DNA from: Bacillota bacterium
Lineage (GTDB): Bacteria; Bacillota_I; Bacilli_A; RF39; UBA660
Reading direction: 5' to 3'
DNA length: 64,000 nt
NCBI GenBank assembly: GCA_003149915.1
Contig: QAMK01000024.1
Coordinates: forward strand, 78,113 to 142,112
Position 1 is the stretch's first letter, and each line of letters starts with the position of its first letter. The notes beneath the pieces are model-generated. The model was not told the DNA's origin, did no database searches, and worked only from the letters and a program-made list of their open reading frames with translations. Both the position numbers and the translations under genes were made by a program. Below are positions 55,041 to 63,088 of the stretch, piece after piece.

Positions 55041-55049
55041 TTTGTCGAA

Positions 55050-56003
55050 CTATAACCGGTGCAAACTTTTATTGAGAGCATCGCTCAAGATATTTCCTAA
55101 TTTACTAATATCGAAATCAATTTCTTTTGGACTGACAATCAGATTTTCATCGACTAAAACTTCTTTTAATAATTGCTTTAAATCGCCTTCTGTGAGAGTT
55201 CCGACGCTTCCTAATAACTGACTCTTTTCATCCTCTGAAAGTTCATCTTGGTATTTATGATGAGAGTTAGAAAAAAGAGAGAGTTTTTCTTTTTTGAAAT
55301 TCTTTTTGGTATAACTGATCTTTTGGTACAAATACCGAATGGTATCGTAGACGATAGTGACTCCATCGATGACAGTAGGGACACCGATGGCAATGACAGG
55401 AATTCCCAACGTGTTGCTCGATAATTCGCCACGATTGTTCCCTACTCCAGAACCGGGATGAATCCCTGTATCTGTAATCTGGATTACTTTTAAAATATTT
55501 TCGATTTTAGAAGATGCCAGAGCATCGATTGCAATGACAAAATCCGGATGAAAGGTCGTAATGACACTTTTAATTAACTCGATGGTCTCTAAACCTGTAA
55601 CTCCCGTCACATTAGGAGCAAACGAAGAAACGTTCCGATATTTATCTAACATTGTAATCGTATTTTGATCGAATAAATACTTGGTTACAATCAAATTCTG
55701 TAGCACGATTGGCCCAAGAGAATCCGGTGTCGACTCACGATTCCCTAATCCCACCACCAAACACGATGATTCAAAAGATAAATTCAGTTGTTGAAACAGT
55801 TCCGAAAATGTCTTTGTAAGAGCATGAATTAAATTTTTTCGTTCTAAAACATTCGACAAATCTTCAAAGCGAATCGTATAATACGTTCCGTTCATCAAAG
55901 ATTTCGTTACAGAAATCCCATCAATTTCATAAGTTTTTTCGTTTTTCTTTTGATCTTCTTGCTCGGTAATTAAGTCCGTTCTTGTATTCCAAATCTTCTT
56001 CAA
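55050..56003 (-). CDS. gpr: Germination protease GPR
   Basis: GPR degrades small acid-soluble spore proteins at germination. The 317-residue protein has the A25 family features: NTRTDLITEQ near the N-terminus (autoprocessing region), VVGLGNRESTPDSLGPIV, FVIAIDALASSKIENILKVIQITDTGIHPGSGVGNNR and IPVIAIGVPTVIDGV. Start is TTG at 56003 with AGGTGA at good distance. A sequence matching the SigF -10 consensus lies upstream. Its presence strongly implies endospores in the lineage. Confidence 0.93.
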   Translation of the reverse strand: MKKIWNTRTDLITEQEDQKKNEKTYEIDGISVTKSLMNGTYYTIRFEDLSNVLERKNLIHALTKTFSELFQQLNLSFESSCLVVGLGNRESTPDSLGPIVLQNLIVTKYLFDQNTITMLDKYRNVSSFAPNVTGVTGLETIELIKSVITTFHPDFVIAIDALASSKIENILKVIQITDTGIHPGSGVGNNRGELSSNTLGIPVIAIGVPTVIDGVTIVYDTIRYLYQKISYTKKNFKKEKLSLFSNSHHKYQDELSEDEKSQLLGSVGTLTEGDLKQLLKEVLVDENLIVSPKEIDFDISKLGNILSDALNKSLHRL

Positions 56004-56019
56004 AAAGCATCACCTATTA

Positions 56020-56049
56020 TACTTTTCCCGAAAAATGCAAGTTTTATTT
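56020..56049 (-). promoter_or_regulatory. Possible SigF/SigG-type promoter of gpr
   Basis: On the minus strand GGGAAAAGTA (56020-56029) matches the SigF -10 consensus GgnrAnAnTw in full. A weak -35 AAATA (56045-56049) lies 15 bases upstream. A TATAAT next to it may serve SigA instead. Confidence 0.35.
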
Positions 56050-56107
56050 GCTTTTTTATGAGTTTTTTGTTATCATTAATATGTTCGTAAAAAGTGAGGT
56101 GAAAGAA

Positions 56108-56374
56108 ATGCCAATTATCAAAAGTGCTAAAAAACGTGTAAAAGTAACTGCAAAAAAGAAAGATGCAAACGTTTTAGTAAGATCAAGCATGAGAACAGCA
56201 ATTAAAAACGTAGAAAAAGCTGCTAATAACAACGCTTCAAAAGAAGAACTAAATAGTGCAGTAGATGTTGCTGTAAAACGAATCGACAAAGCCTTAAACA
56301 AGGGAATCATTAAGAAAAACAAAGCTGCTAGAGATAAATCAAGACTAGCAAAACTTGCAAATAATGCAGAATAA
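56108..56374 (+). CDS. rpsT: Ribosomal protein S20
   Basis: S20 binds 16S rRNA in the small subunit. The 88-residue basic protein begins MPIIKSAKKRVKVTAKKKDAN and ends KNKAARDKSRLAKLANNAE, typical of S20. ATG 56108 has AGGTGA ahead; the frame open from 55982 is an artefact of the divergent gpr promoter region. In B. subtilis rpsT also sits divergent from gpr. Confidence 0.95.
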   Translation: MPIIKSAKKRVKVTAKKKDANVLVRSSMRTAIKNVEKAANNNASKEELNSAVDVAVKRIDKALNKGIIKKNKAARDKSRLAKLANNAE

Positions 56375-56377
56375 ATT

Positions 56378-56402
56378 AAAGAAGATTTTTCTTCTTTTTT
56401 TT
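56378..56402 (+). terminator. Terminator of rpsT
   Basis: AAAGAAGA (56378-56385) pairs with TCTTCTTT around TTTT, followed by a T run. Confidence 0.8.
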
Positions 56403-56437
56403 ATGCATTTTTGTTATACTTATACTAAGGTGATAAA

Positions 56438-57361
56438 ATGAAGATAAGAAAGTTGACAGCAGTAGGTATTTTGATGGTTGTTTTAGGAGCGATATTCTTA
56501 TACCGAACCGAACTGGTAACTTTCTATATGAATACTTTCCTAAATCCCAATCGCGAAGCAAGTATCGACAGTAGCGAACGAAACGAATATTATACCGGTG
56601 CAAATTACTTCTATGTACAAAGTACAAATAACTTTACACCGACAAGTAAACAGGATTTAAAAAATATTTACTACACGGTTCTAGATAGTGGATTAGATGA
56701 TTTTACATTCTATTGCGATGATAATTACAAAGATTGTTTAAAAGACATTAAAGACTTGTCAAACGATCAAATTACATTATCGCATATCAACAATTTCGTG
56801 CATCCGTTTAACAGTTTTAAAAATATCGAAACGGAATTTGATTCCTTAGGAAAAATCGTCATTCACATCGAGCACACTTATAGTGATGATGACATTGCCA
56901 GAATCAATCGCAAGGTGGATGAAATTTTAACGACAATTACGACGACAGATACCCAAGAAAAAATCAAAGCAGTTCATGACTACTTGATTCACTCGACAAG
57001 GTACGATTCTGAAAGAACCGACCACAATATTGTAACGTACGAATCAGATAATGCCATCGGCCCTCTCTTTCAAGGATACGGAATTTGTGGTGGATACACC
57101 GATGCAATGGCAATATTCTTAACGAGATTCGGTCTACCGAACATCAAAGTTGCAAGTGAAAACCACATTTGGAATTTAGTCCAGTTAAACCAACAATGGT
57201 ACCACTTAGATGTCACTTGGGATGATCCTATCACGACTTCTGGAATCGATACCATCGAATACAGTTTCTTCTTAATCGATGCTAGTAAATTAGACGAAAT
57301 TGATGTCGATCAACATCAACACGATTTTGATCCAACTGTATACGAAGAAGCAACCATTTAA
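56438..57361 (+). CDS. Transglutaminase-like extracytoplasmic protein
   Basis: A 307-residue protein with an N-terminal membrane anchor (TAVGILMVVLGAIFLYRTELVTF) and an outside domain. The C-terminal ~140 residues carry the transglutaminase-like triad: Cys in GYGICGGYTDAMAIFL, His in SENHIWNLVQL, Asp in YHLDVTWDDP. Such proteins act as cysteine peptidases or cross-linkers at the cell surface; the substrate is unknown. Own ribosome binding site AAGGTGA; it shares a terminator with miaA. Confidence 0.75.
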   Translation: MKIRKLTAVGILMVVLGAIFLYRTELVTFYMNTFLNPNREASIDSSERNEYYTGANYFYVQSTNNFTPTSKQDLKNIYYTVLDSGLDDFTFYCDDNYKDCLKDIKDLSNDQITLSHINNFVHPFNSFKNIETEFDSLGKIVIHIEHTYSDDDIARINRKVDEILTTITTTDTQEKIKAVHDYLIHSTRYDSERTDHNIVTYESDNAIGPLFQGYGICGGYTDAMAIFLTRFGLPNIKVASENHIWNLVQLNQQWYHLDVTWDDPITTSGIDTIEYSFFLIDASKLDEIDVDQHQHDFDPTVYEEATI

Positions 57362-57365
57362 AACA

Positions 57366-57396
57366 AAAAACTCTTTCCTACCGGGAAGAGTTTTCT
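57366..57396. terminator. Bidirectional terminator between the transglutaminase-like gene and miaA
   Basis: ACTCTTTCC (57370-57378) pairs with GGGAAGAGT (57383-57391) around TACC with A and T flanks. Confidence 0.85.
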
Positions 57397-58268
57397 TTTG
57401 TAATCCAATCGATGGCTTCTTGAATCGTCTTTTGAAAGTCATCGAAACAGACCGAAATCCAATGAACTGGAAGTTGGTGACGAAAGAACGTGTATTGACG
57501 CTTCGCATAATGACGAGAATTTTTTTGAATCAGGGAAATGGCCTCCTCTAACGTACAATCTCCTTCTAAATACGAAATAATTTCTTTATATCCAATTGCA
57601 GTAGAAAGAGCTTTGCTATCATTTGCGTAAGGAAGAAGGAATTTCACTTCATCAACTAATCCATCGGAAATCATTTTAGAAACTCTCGTATCGATAATCG
57701 AGTACAAATGTTCCCGCTCTGTCGTAAGACCGATAAATACTGCGTCATACAACAACTCATTTCCTGTCTTAGTAGGAAAAACTCCTGCCATCACATTCGT
57801 ATAAAGTCGCTCGACACGACGACGATTGGAAACGTCGACATTTTCTAAAGAGACACCTTCTCTCTGCAAAGTAGCAAGCATTTCTTCTAACGTCAAATCT
57901 TCAATATGTTCGATTTTTGGTACTTCGTGAAATTCATAACGATATAAAAGTGCTTTTAAATAAAGACCAGTGCCCCCAACTAAAATGATGTTTTTGCCAC
58001 GACTTCGTATCTCATCGATGACTTGTCTACCATCTTTCTGATAATCAAAAACCGTATAATTTCTAGTAACGGGAACAAAAGAAAGTAAATGATGAGGAAT
58101 TCCTTCCATCTCTTCCGTCGTCACTTTAGCCGTTCCAATATCCATTCCTTCGTACACTTGCATGGCATCACAGTTGATGATCTCTGCATCGTAATGTTTG
58201 GCAAGAGCGATACTAAGTTTCGTTTTTCCGACACCAGTTGGACCTACGATAGCAATCAGTTTTAACAT
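57378..58268 (-). CDS. miaA: tRNA dimethylallyltransferase MiaA
   Basis: MiaA adds a dimethylallyl group to A37 of tRNAs reading U-starting codons. The 296-residue protein has the P-loop GPTGVGKT (9-16), CDAMQVYEGMDIGTAK, the GGTGLYLKALLY motif and the C-terminal RQYTFFRHQ. ATG 58268 is used because GTG 58277 lies in the GGAAGTGG binding site. It overlaps the preceding gene by seven bases. It is in a DNA-repair operon with mutL and uvrC, as in many bacteria. Confidence 0.95.
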   Translation of the reverse strand: MLKLIAIVGPTGVGKTKLSIALAKHYDAEIINCDAMQVYEGMDIGTAKVTTEEMEGIPHHLLSFVPVTRNYTVFDYQKDGRQVIDEIRSRGKNIILVGGTGLYLKALLYRYEFHEVPKIEHIEDLTLEEMLATLQREGVSLENVDVSNRRRVERLYTNVMAGVFPTKTGNELLYDAVFIGLTTEREHLYSIIDTRVSKMISDGLVDEVKFLLPYANDSKALSTAIGYKEIISYLEGDCTLEEAISLIQKNSRHYAKRQYTFFRHQLPVHWISVCFDDFQKTIQEAIDWITKENSSR

Positions 58269-58804
58269 AAATACCACTTCCGATGAGGAAATGTAGCAGG
58301 TCGATCGTAGTATAGAAAATAGGATTTAATCCCCATATCGACCCGTTCTTCTTCGTAAACAAATAGACCATTTGAAGTATCGATTCCATATTCATCCGTC
58401 AAAAAGTTCCGTAAATCTCGGTACTGCTCGATATCTAACTTGACAGCATCGCTCTTTGCATCCCCACAAACTCCAACAAAAAACTCATAAGAACATGACT
58501 CATTATTCGCACAAACTTCTAATCGATCGATAAGCAAAGGTAACTCCGGAAAAAAACCATTTGCCAACACGTATCTATCCTCTGCTAAAAAAAGCAGCTG
58601 ATCTAAATTACACGAAATCGTATTATGATTACAATGCAACACGTGATGCGATACATTAGTTCTCTTCGGTAAATAATGGCAAACTGGCATGCTTTCTGCA
58701 TCACAAAGTTCGACATACCAATTGGTTATTGGATTCACCGCTCCTAAGTTTTGCATCATCGATGCAAAATACACGTTATTAAATTCTTGATCCTGTAAAT
58801 TCAT
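58262..58804 (-). CDS. Unrecognised protein between mutL and miaA
   Basis: A 180-residue soluble protein with no known motif. It is rather Cys- and His-rich (VELCDAESMPVCHYLP; SHHVLHCNHNTISC; VCANNESC; GVCGD), which suggests metal binding or a structural role. GGGGAG precedes the ATG. It lies 10 bases downstream of mutL and overlaps miaA, so all are co-transcribed. Function unknown. Confidence 0.6.
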   Translation of the reverse strand: MNLQDQEFNNVYFASMMQNLGAVNPITNWYVELCDAESMPVCHYLPKRTNVSHHVLHCNHNTISCNLDQLLFLAEDRYVLANGFFPELPLLIDRLEVCANNESCSYEFFVGVCGDAKSDAVKLDIEQYRDLRNFLTDEYGIDTSNGLFVYEEERVDMGIKSYFLYYDRPATFPHRKWYLC

Positions 58805-58814
58805 AAAAACTCCC

Positions 58815-60572
58815 CTATTCTGCGCGTTTAAACAACCTCTCTAAATCGTAATTGGTATATTTGATAATCGATGGCCGTCCATGTGGACACGTAAATGGAT
58901 TATCGGCATGACGTAACTGTTCTAGTAACACTTTCATATCTTCTAATGAAATGTAATCGTTTGCTTTGATACTCGTCTTACAAGCAAGAGAAGTAGCAAC
59001 TTTTTCAATAAATTTTGAAATTTCAAACGTCTTCGTCTCGATAATCATGTCTATGACCGTATGAACGGATGCTTCCTCTTCTCCTTTTTTAAACCAAACT
59101 GGTGTACTGCGAATCAGTAACGTATTAAAACCGAACTCTTCATACGTAATTCCAATCGTATCTAACACATCCAAATGCTGTTTTAAGATTAGGTAATCGT
59201 TCGTTGGCAGTTCAATTTTAATCGGCACGAGTAAATCCATCTTTGCTTTTTCTTTTTTACTAAGTTCGCGCATGAATTTTTCGTAATTGACTCGTTCTGC
59301 AGCAGCATGCTGATCGATGACGTACATTCCGTCTTCATTTTCGGCAATGATATAAGTACAGTGAATCGCTCCAATCGGTGTCATAGGCTTGATTCTAGGC
59401 TCTGCCGGATGATATTCTTCTTGCTTTTCTTCGACTTGTAAATCCAGTTGCATATTTTCAAATTCAGCGAACTCTTCATCCTTCTTCTCAGAATCGAACT
59501 CATCTTTGATGTTTACATTTGCATAGTGATTGGTGACGTGTGTTTCTACTTTAGACAGATCGACTTTATCAATTCCAACTTGGATTAAATTCTTAGTCTG
59601 TAACTGATCGTCGATTAACTTCGTAATTAAATATTTTAAATCTTCAATCTTAGAAAACTTGATATCCATTTTCGTCGGATGAACATTGATATCGACTAAG
59701 TTCGGATCTACTTCGATAGACATAACGACAATCGGCGATTTATCGACCGCAATATACGTGTGATAAGCATCTAAAATCGTACGGTTTAATTCATTATCTT
59801 TAATGACACGGCCATTTACTAAAGTCGTAATACTGTTTCTGGTTCCTTTGACGACTTCCGGCCTAGAGATGTAACCATGAATTTTATAGTCGTCACTATC
59901 TCCTTCCACGTAAATCATATTCTTGGTAACTTGAATTCCGTAGATGTCGTTGATGACTTTCAGTAACCTTCCCGAACCATCCGTTTTTAAAAGAGTTTTA
60001 TCATTGTTCACGAGAGTGAATTTGATATTCGGATAACTCAAAGCCATCTTGTTAATGTACTCTGTAATGACTGCAAGTTCAGCATACAAGTTCTTTAAAT
60101 ACTTCAATCTAACAGGCGTATTATAAAATAAATTGCGAACGGAAATACTAGTTCCAACTCGGATATCGGATGAAGATACTTTCTGCATGACACCACCGTC
60201 GATGACAACTTCCGTGCCCTCTTCACCATTCGATGTTTTTAAAGTTACTTCACTAACGGCAGCGATAGAAGGAAGCGCTTCGCCACGAAACCCTAATGAC
60301 ATGATGTGAAACAGATCGTTTAAATCGCGTAACTTAGAAGTCGCATGGCGAGAGAATGCTAACGTCGCATCTTCCCGGTCCATACCGATTCCATTGTCGA
60401 CTACCTTTACTTCTTTCACACCAGCATCCCGTAAAAAGATACTGATTTCGGTACTTTTAGCATCGACTGCATTCTCTGTCAATTCTTTGACGACATTCAT
60501 CGGACGTTCGACAACTTCTCCGGCCGCAATCTTGTTGGCAAGACCTTCGTCCATAACATGAATTTTACTCAT
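58815..60572 (-). CDS. mutL: DNA mismatch repair protein MutL
   Basis: MutL couples mismatch recognition by MutS to downstream repair. The 585-residue protein has the GHKL ATPase motifs (LTENAVDAKSTEI, VVDNGIGMDREDA, SLGFRGEALPSIAAV) and a C-terminal domain with the endonuclease motif DQHAAAERVNYE (DQHA-X2-E-X4-E) and CPHGRPS, so it is a nicking-type MutL as in most bacteria without MutH. It overlaps uvrC by eight bases. Confidence 0.95.
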   Translation of the reverse strand: MSKIHVMDEGLANKIAAGEVVERPMNVVKELTENAVDAKSTEISIFLRDAGVKEVKVVDNGIGMDREDATLAFSRHATSKLRDLNDLFHIMSLGFRGEALPSIAAVSEVTLKTSNGEEGTEVVIDGGVMQKVSSSDIRVGTSISVRNLFYNTPVRLKYLKNLYAELAVITEYINKMALSYPNIKFTLVNNDKTLLKTDGSGRLLKVINDIYGIQVTKNMIYVEGDSDDYKIHGYISRPEVVKGTRNSITTLVNGRVIKDNELNRTILDAYHTYIAVDKSPIVVMSIEVDPNLVDINVHPTKMDIKFSKIEDLKYLITKLIDDQLQTKNLIQVGIDKVDLSKVETHVTNHYANVNIKDEFDSEKKDEEFAEFENMQLDLQVEEKQEEYHPAEPRIKPMTPIGAIHCTYIIAENEDGMYVIDQHAAAERVNYEKFMRELSKKEKAKMDLLVPIKIELPTNDYLILKQHLDVLDTIGITYEEFGFNTLLIRSTPVWFKKGEEEASVHTVIDMIIETKTFEISKFIEKVATSLACKTSIKANDYISLEDMKVLLEQLRHADNPFTCPHGRPSIIKYTNYDLERLFKRAE

Positions 60573-62376
60573 TTTCTTCCCTTCTTTCCTGCGTTTCTAA
60601 TTGATGGGATAGAAACTCTTGAAATTGAACTGCTAAAGTTGGTCCCAGTACTTCTTCCAACTCTTCCAAAGACGCTTCTTTCATCTTCTTTAAAGAACCA
60701 AATTTACGAAGTAACTGTTTCTTTCGTACTTCTCCAATTCCCGGTGCCATGTCGAGCAAAGAAGATAACGTTCCTTTGCTTTTGATGTTTCTATGATACG
60801 TAATTGCAAAACGGTGAACTTCTTCTTGAATCCTACCTAAATAGACGAACAAATCCGGATGTTCTTTAATGGGAATTTCCGTTAAATCCTGTAAAACTAA
60901 AGATTCCGTTCTATGTTTATCATTTTTCTTTAAACCGATGACAGGAATCTTCAAATTCAAAGAAGCAAGAACCTCATTTGCGACCGACACTTGTGTTTCT
61001 CCACCGTCCAAAACGATTAAATCAGGACCTTTCTCTTCCTCCATCATAACGTGATAATATCTGCGGTATAAAACTTCTCTCATCGCACCCAAATCGTCTT
61101 TGACAGATGATGAGATACGAAACTTCCGGTAATCATTTCGATGCGGTAAAAAGTCGACAAACGTAACCATACCCGCAACGTAAAAGGTTCCAAACAAATG
61201 GGAGTTATCGAACGATTCAATTCGAGAAACCTTATCGGTATGCAATATTTTCTTTAAACTAGCAATCGCTCGGTACCGAGAGGAGTCACTCTTCTTAATT
61301 TCTTCCTCTTTGTTCTTTAAATTGATTTTTGCGTTTTCTCTTGCCAAATCGATTAATTTTTTTATGTTTCCTCTACTTGGCGAAGACACTTTGACACCGA
61401 AATAATCAGAAAGTAACTTTTGATCTAGCTTCGGATCGACTACCAACATCTTAGGACTCATGGAAGATTTGGCATAAAACTTGATGAAGTACTCGGTCAC
61501 ATCTTCTTCTGGCGTTGATACCAAAGAAAACAAATCGTGATGTTGACCGAACAACAATCCTTCGCGAATAAAGAAACATTCAACGGCAACGAGACCATTA
61601 TCCGAATAAAAACTAAGTAAATCAAAATTGTATTTACGGTTCAAATCGATTTTTTGATGACGCAATGTTACATGAATGCTATCTAACATGTTTTTTAACT
61701 CTAATGCTTTTTCGAAATTTAATGATGCGCTCGCTTGTTCCATCTCCGCTTTCAATTTATTCGTAACGATGCTAGCATCGCCCTTTAAGAAACTCGTAAT
61801 CTCACTCGTCATTTGTTTAATTTCTGCCGAGTCAATATTCTTTTTGCAATATCCCAAACATTCTCCCAAATGGTAATACAAGCAAACATCTTTCTGCAAG
61901 GTTTCACATTTTCGTAACGGATAAATGCGGTTGATGATTTCTACGGTCTGTCTAGCACTCGTCACATTGGGATAAGGACCAAACATATGAGTTGTTTTCT
62001 TCTTTCTGTTTACATTCCGAATGACACGTACTCTAGGATACTTCTCCGTCGTAAGTTCGATATACGGATACGTTTTATCATCCCGCAATAAAATATTGTA
62101 TTTCGGATCGTACTTCTTAATTAACGTAATTTCCAAAATCAATGACTCTAATTCAGAAGATGTGACGATATAATCGAAATCTTTGATATCTGCCACCAAC
62201 ATCGCCGTCTTACCCGTAACCGTTCTCGTAAAATAAGAACTGACACGACGATGCAAATTTTTGGCCTTTCCGACATAGATGATGACACCATCTTTGTCTT
62301 TCATTTGATAAGAACCAGGAAGTTCCGGTACCAGGGAAAGTTTCTTCTTGATAAATTCTTTTGTTTCTTGATCCAT
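60565..62376 (-). CDS. uvrC: Excinuclease ABC subunit C
   Basis: UvrC makes the two incisions of nucleotide excision repair. The 603-residue protein has the N-terminal GIY-YIG nuclease (LPGSYQMKDKDGVIIYVGKAKNLHRRVSSYF), the UVR motif (KAEMEQASASLNFEKALELKNML), the RNase-H-like second nuclease (RIESFDNSHLFGTFYVAGMVTF) and the C-terminal HhH region (MAPGIGEVRKKQLLRKFGSLKKM). GGAGGAACTGGT precedes the ATG. Divergent from yigZ. Confidence 0.97.
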   Translation of the reverse strand: MDQETKEFIKKKLSLVPELPGSYQMKDKDGVIIYVGKAKNLHRRVSSYFTRTVTGKTAMLVADIKDFDYIVTSSELESLILEITLIKKYDPKYNILLRDDKTYPYIELTTEKYPRVRVIRNVNRKKKTTHMFGPYPNVTSARQTVEIINRIYPLRKCETLQKDVCLYYHLGECLGYCKKNIDSAEIKQMTSEITSFLKGDASIVTNKLKAEMEQASASLNFEKALELKNMLDSIHVTLRHQKIDLNRKYNFDLLSFYSDNGLVAVECFFIREGLLFGQHHDLFSLVSTPEEDVTEYFIKFYAKSSMSPKMLVVDPKLDQKLLSDYFGVKVSSPSRGNIKKLIDLARENAKINLKNKEEEIKKSDSSRYRAIASLKKILHTDKVSRIESFDNSHLFGTFYVAGMVTFVDFLPHRNDYRKFRISSSVKDDLGAMREVLYRRYYHVMMEEEKGPDLIVLDGGETQVSVANEVLASLNLKIPVIGLKKNDKHRTESLVLQDLTEIPIKEHPDLFVYLGRIQEEVHRFAITYHRNIKSKGTLSSLLDMAPGIGEVRKKQLLRKFGSLKKMKEASLEELEEVLGPTLAVQFQEFLSHQLETQERREENE

Positions 62377-62461
62377 ACCAGTTCCTCCTTTTTTTATTTA
62401 TTATATCATAAAAACTATAAATTTTTGGCTCATTTTTAGTATAATAGAAATTGGTGATGTT

Positions 62462-63049
62462 ATGAAAACGATCGAACACAATCTAAAGAGCGAACAAATC
62501 GTTCAAAAATCTCGTTTTATTACCCTTTTAATCCAAGTTCACAATAAAGAAGAAGTAAGAAAAGCGATTAACGATGCAAAAGAAGAATACCCTGCTGCAA
62601 CTCACTATACCTATGCCTACGTTTTAGATATCGATATGCATGCAAGTGATGATGGCGAGCCATCTGGTACAGCTGGAAATCCAATGTTAAACGTCCTAAT
62701 CAAACAAAACTTGCACTTTATCTTAGCCATCGTCATTCGTTATTTTGGTGGCATAAAACTAGGTGCTGGCGGATTGGTTCGGGCCTACTCTGGAAGTGTA
62801 CGAAACGCCCTTGAGGAAGCCCAGATTATCGAACTAGAACCAGGTTACGTCATAAAAATACAATACGATTATCAAGATTCCAAACAGATGAATCGTCTAC
62901 TAGAAAACTTAGAAATCAAAGAAAAGACGTTTGCAGAATCCATCGAAATCGTTGCCAATGGAAATCAAACGGATATCCAAAAACTTTACGAAAACAAAGT
63001 AAATTACAAAGTAATCGGCAAAACATACATCAAAAAAAAGACGGATTAA
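62462..63049 (+). CDS. yigZ: YigZ/IMPACT family protein
   Basis: A 195-residue protein of the IMPACT/YigZ family (UPF0029). The N-domain has ATHYTYAYVLDIDMHASDDGEPSGTAGNPML and IRYFGGIKLGAGGLVRAYSGSVRNAL, both signatures; the C-domain is ferredoxin-like. In bacteria it may help rescue or regulate translation, but its role is not settled. GGTGATGTT precedes the ATG. Confidence 0.88.
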   Translation: MKTIEHNLKSEQIVQKSRFITLLIQVHNKEEVRKAINDAKEEYPAATHYTYAYVLDIDMHASDDGEPSGTAGNPMLNVLIKQNLHFILAIVIRYFGGIKLGAGGLVRAYSGSVRNALEEAQIIELEPGYVIKIQYDYQDSKQMNRLLENLEIKEKTFAESIEIVANGNQTDIQKLYENKVNYKVIGKTYIKKKTD

Positions 63050-63088
63050 GAACTGACTTGATAAATTTATACACGAAATAAAAAGTTC

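Noticed and set aside
55982..56107. N-terminal extension of S20 from 55982
   Set aside because: It covers the divergent gpr promoter region, lacks a binding site, and S20 begins at 56108 in its family.
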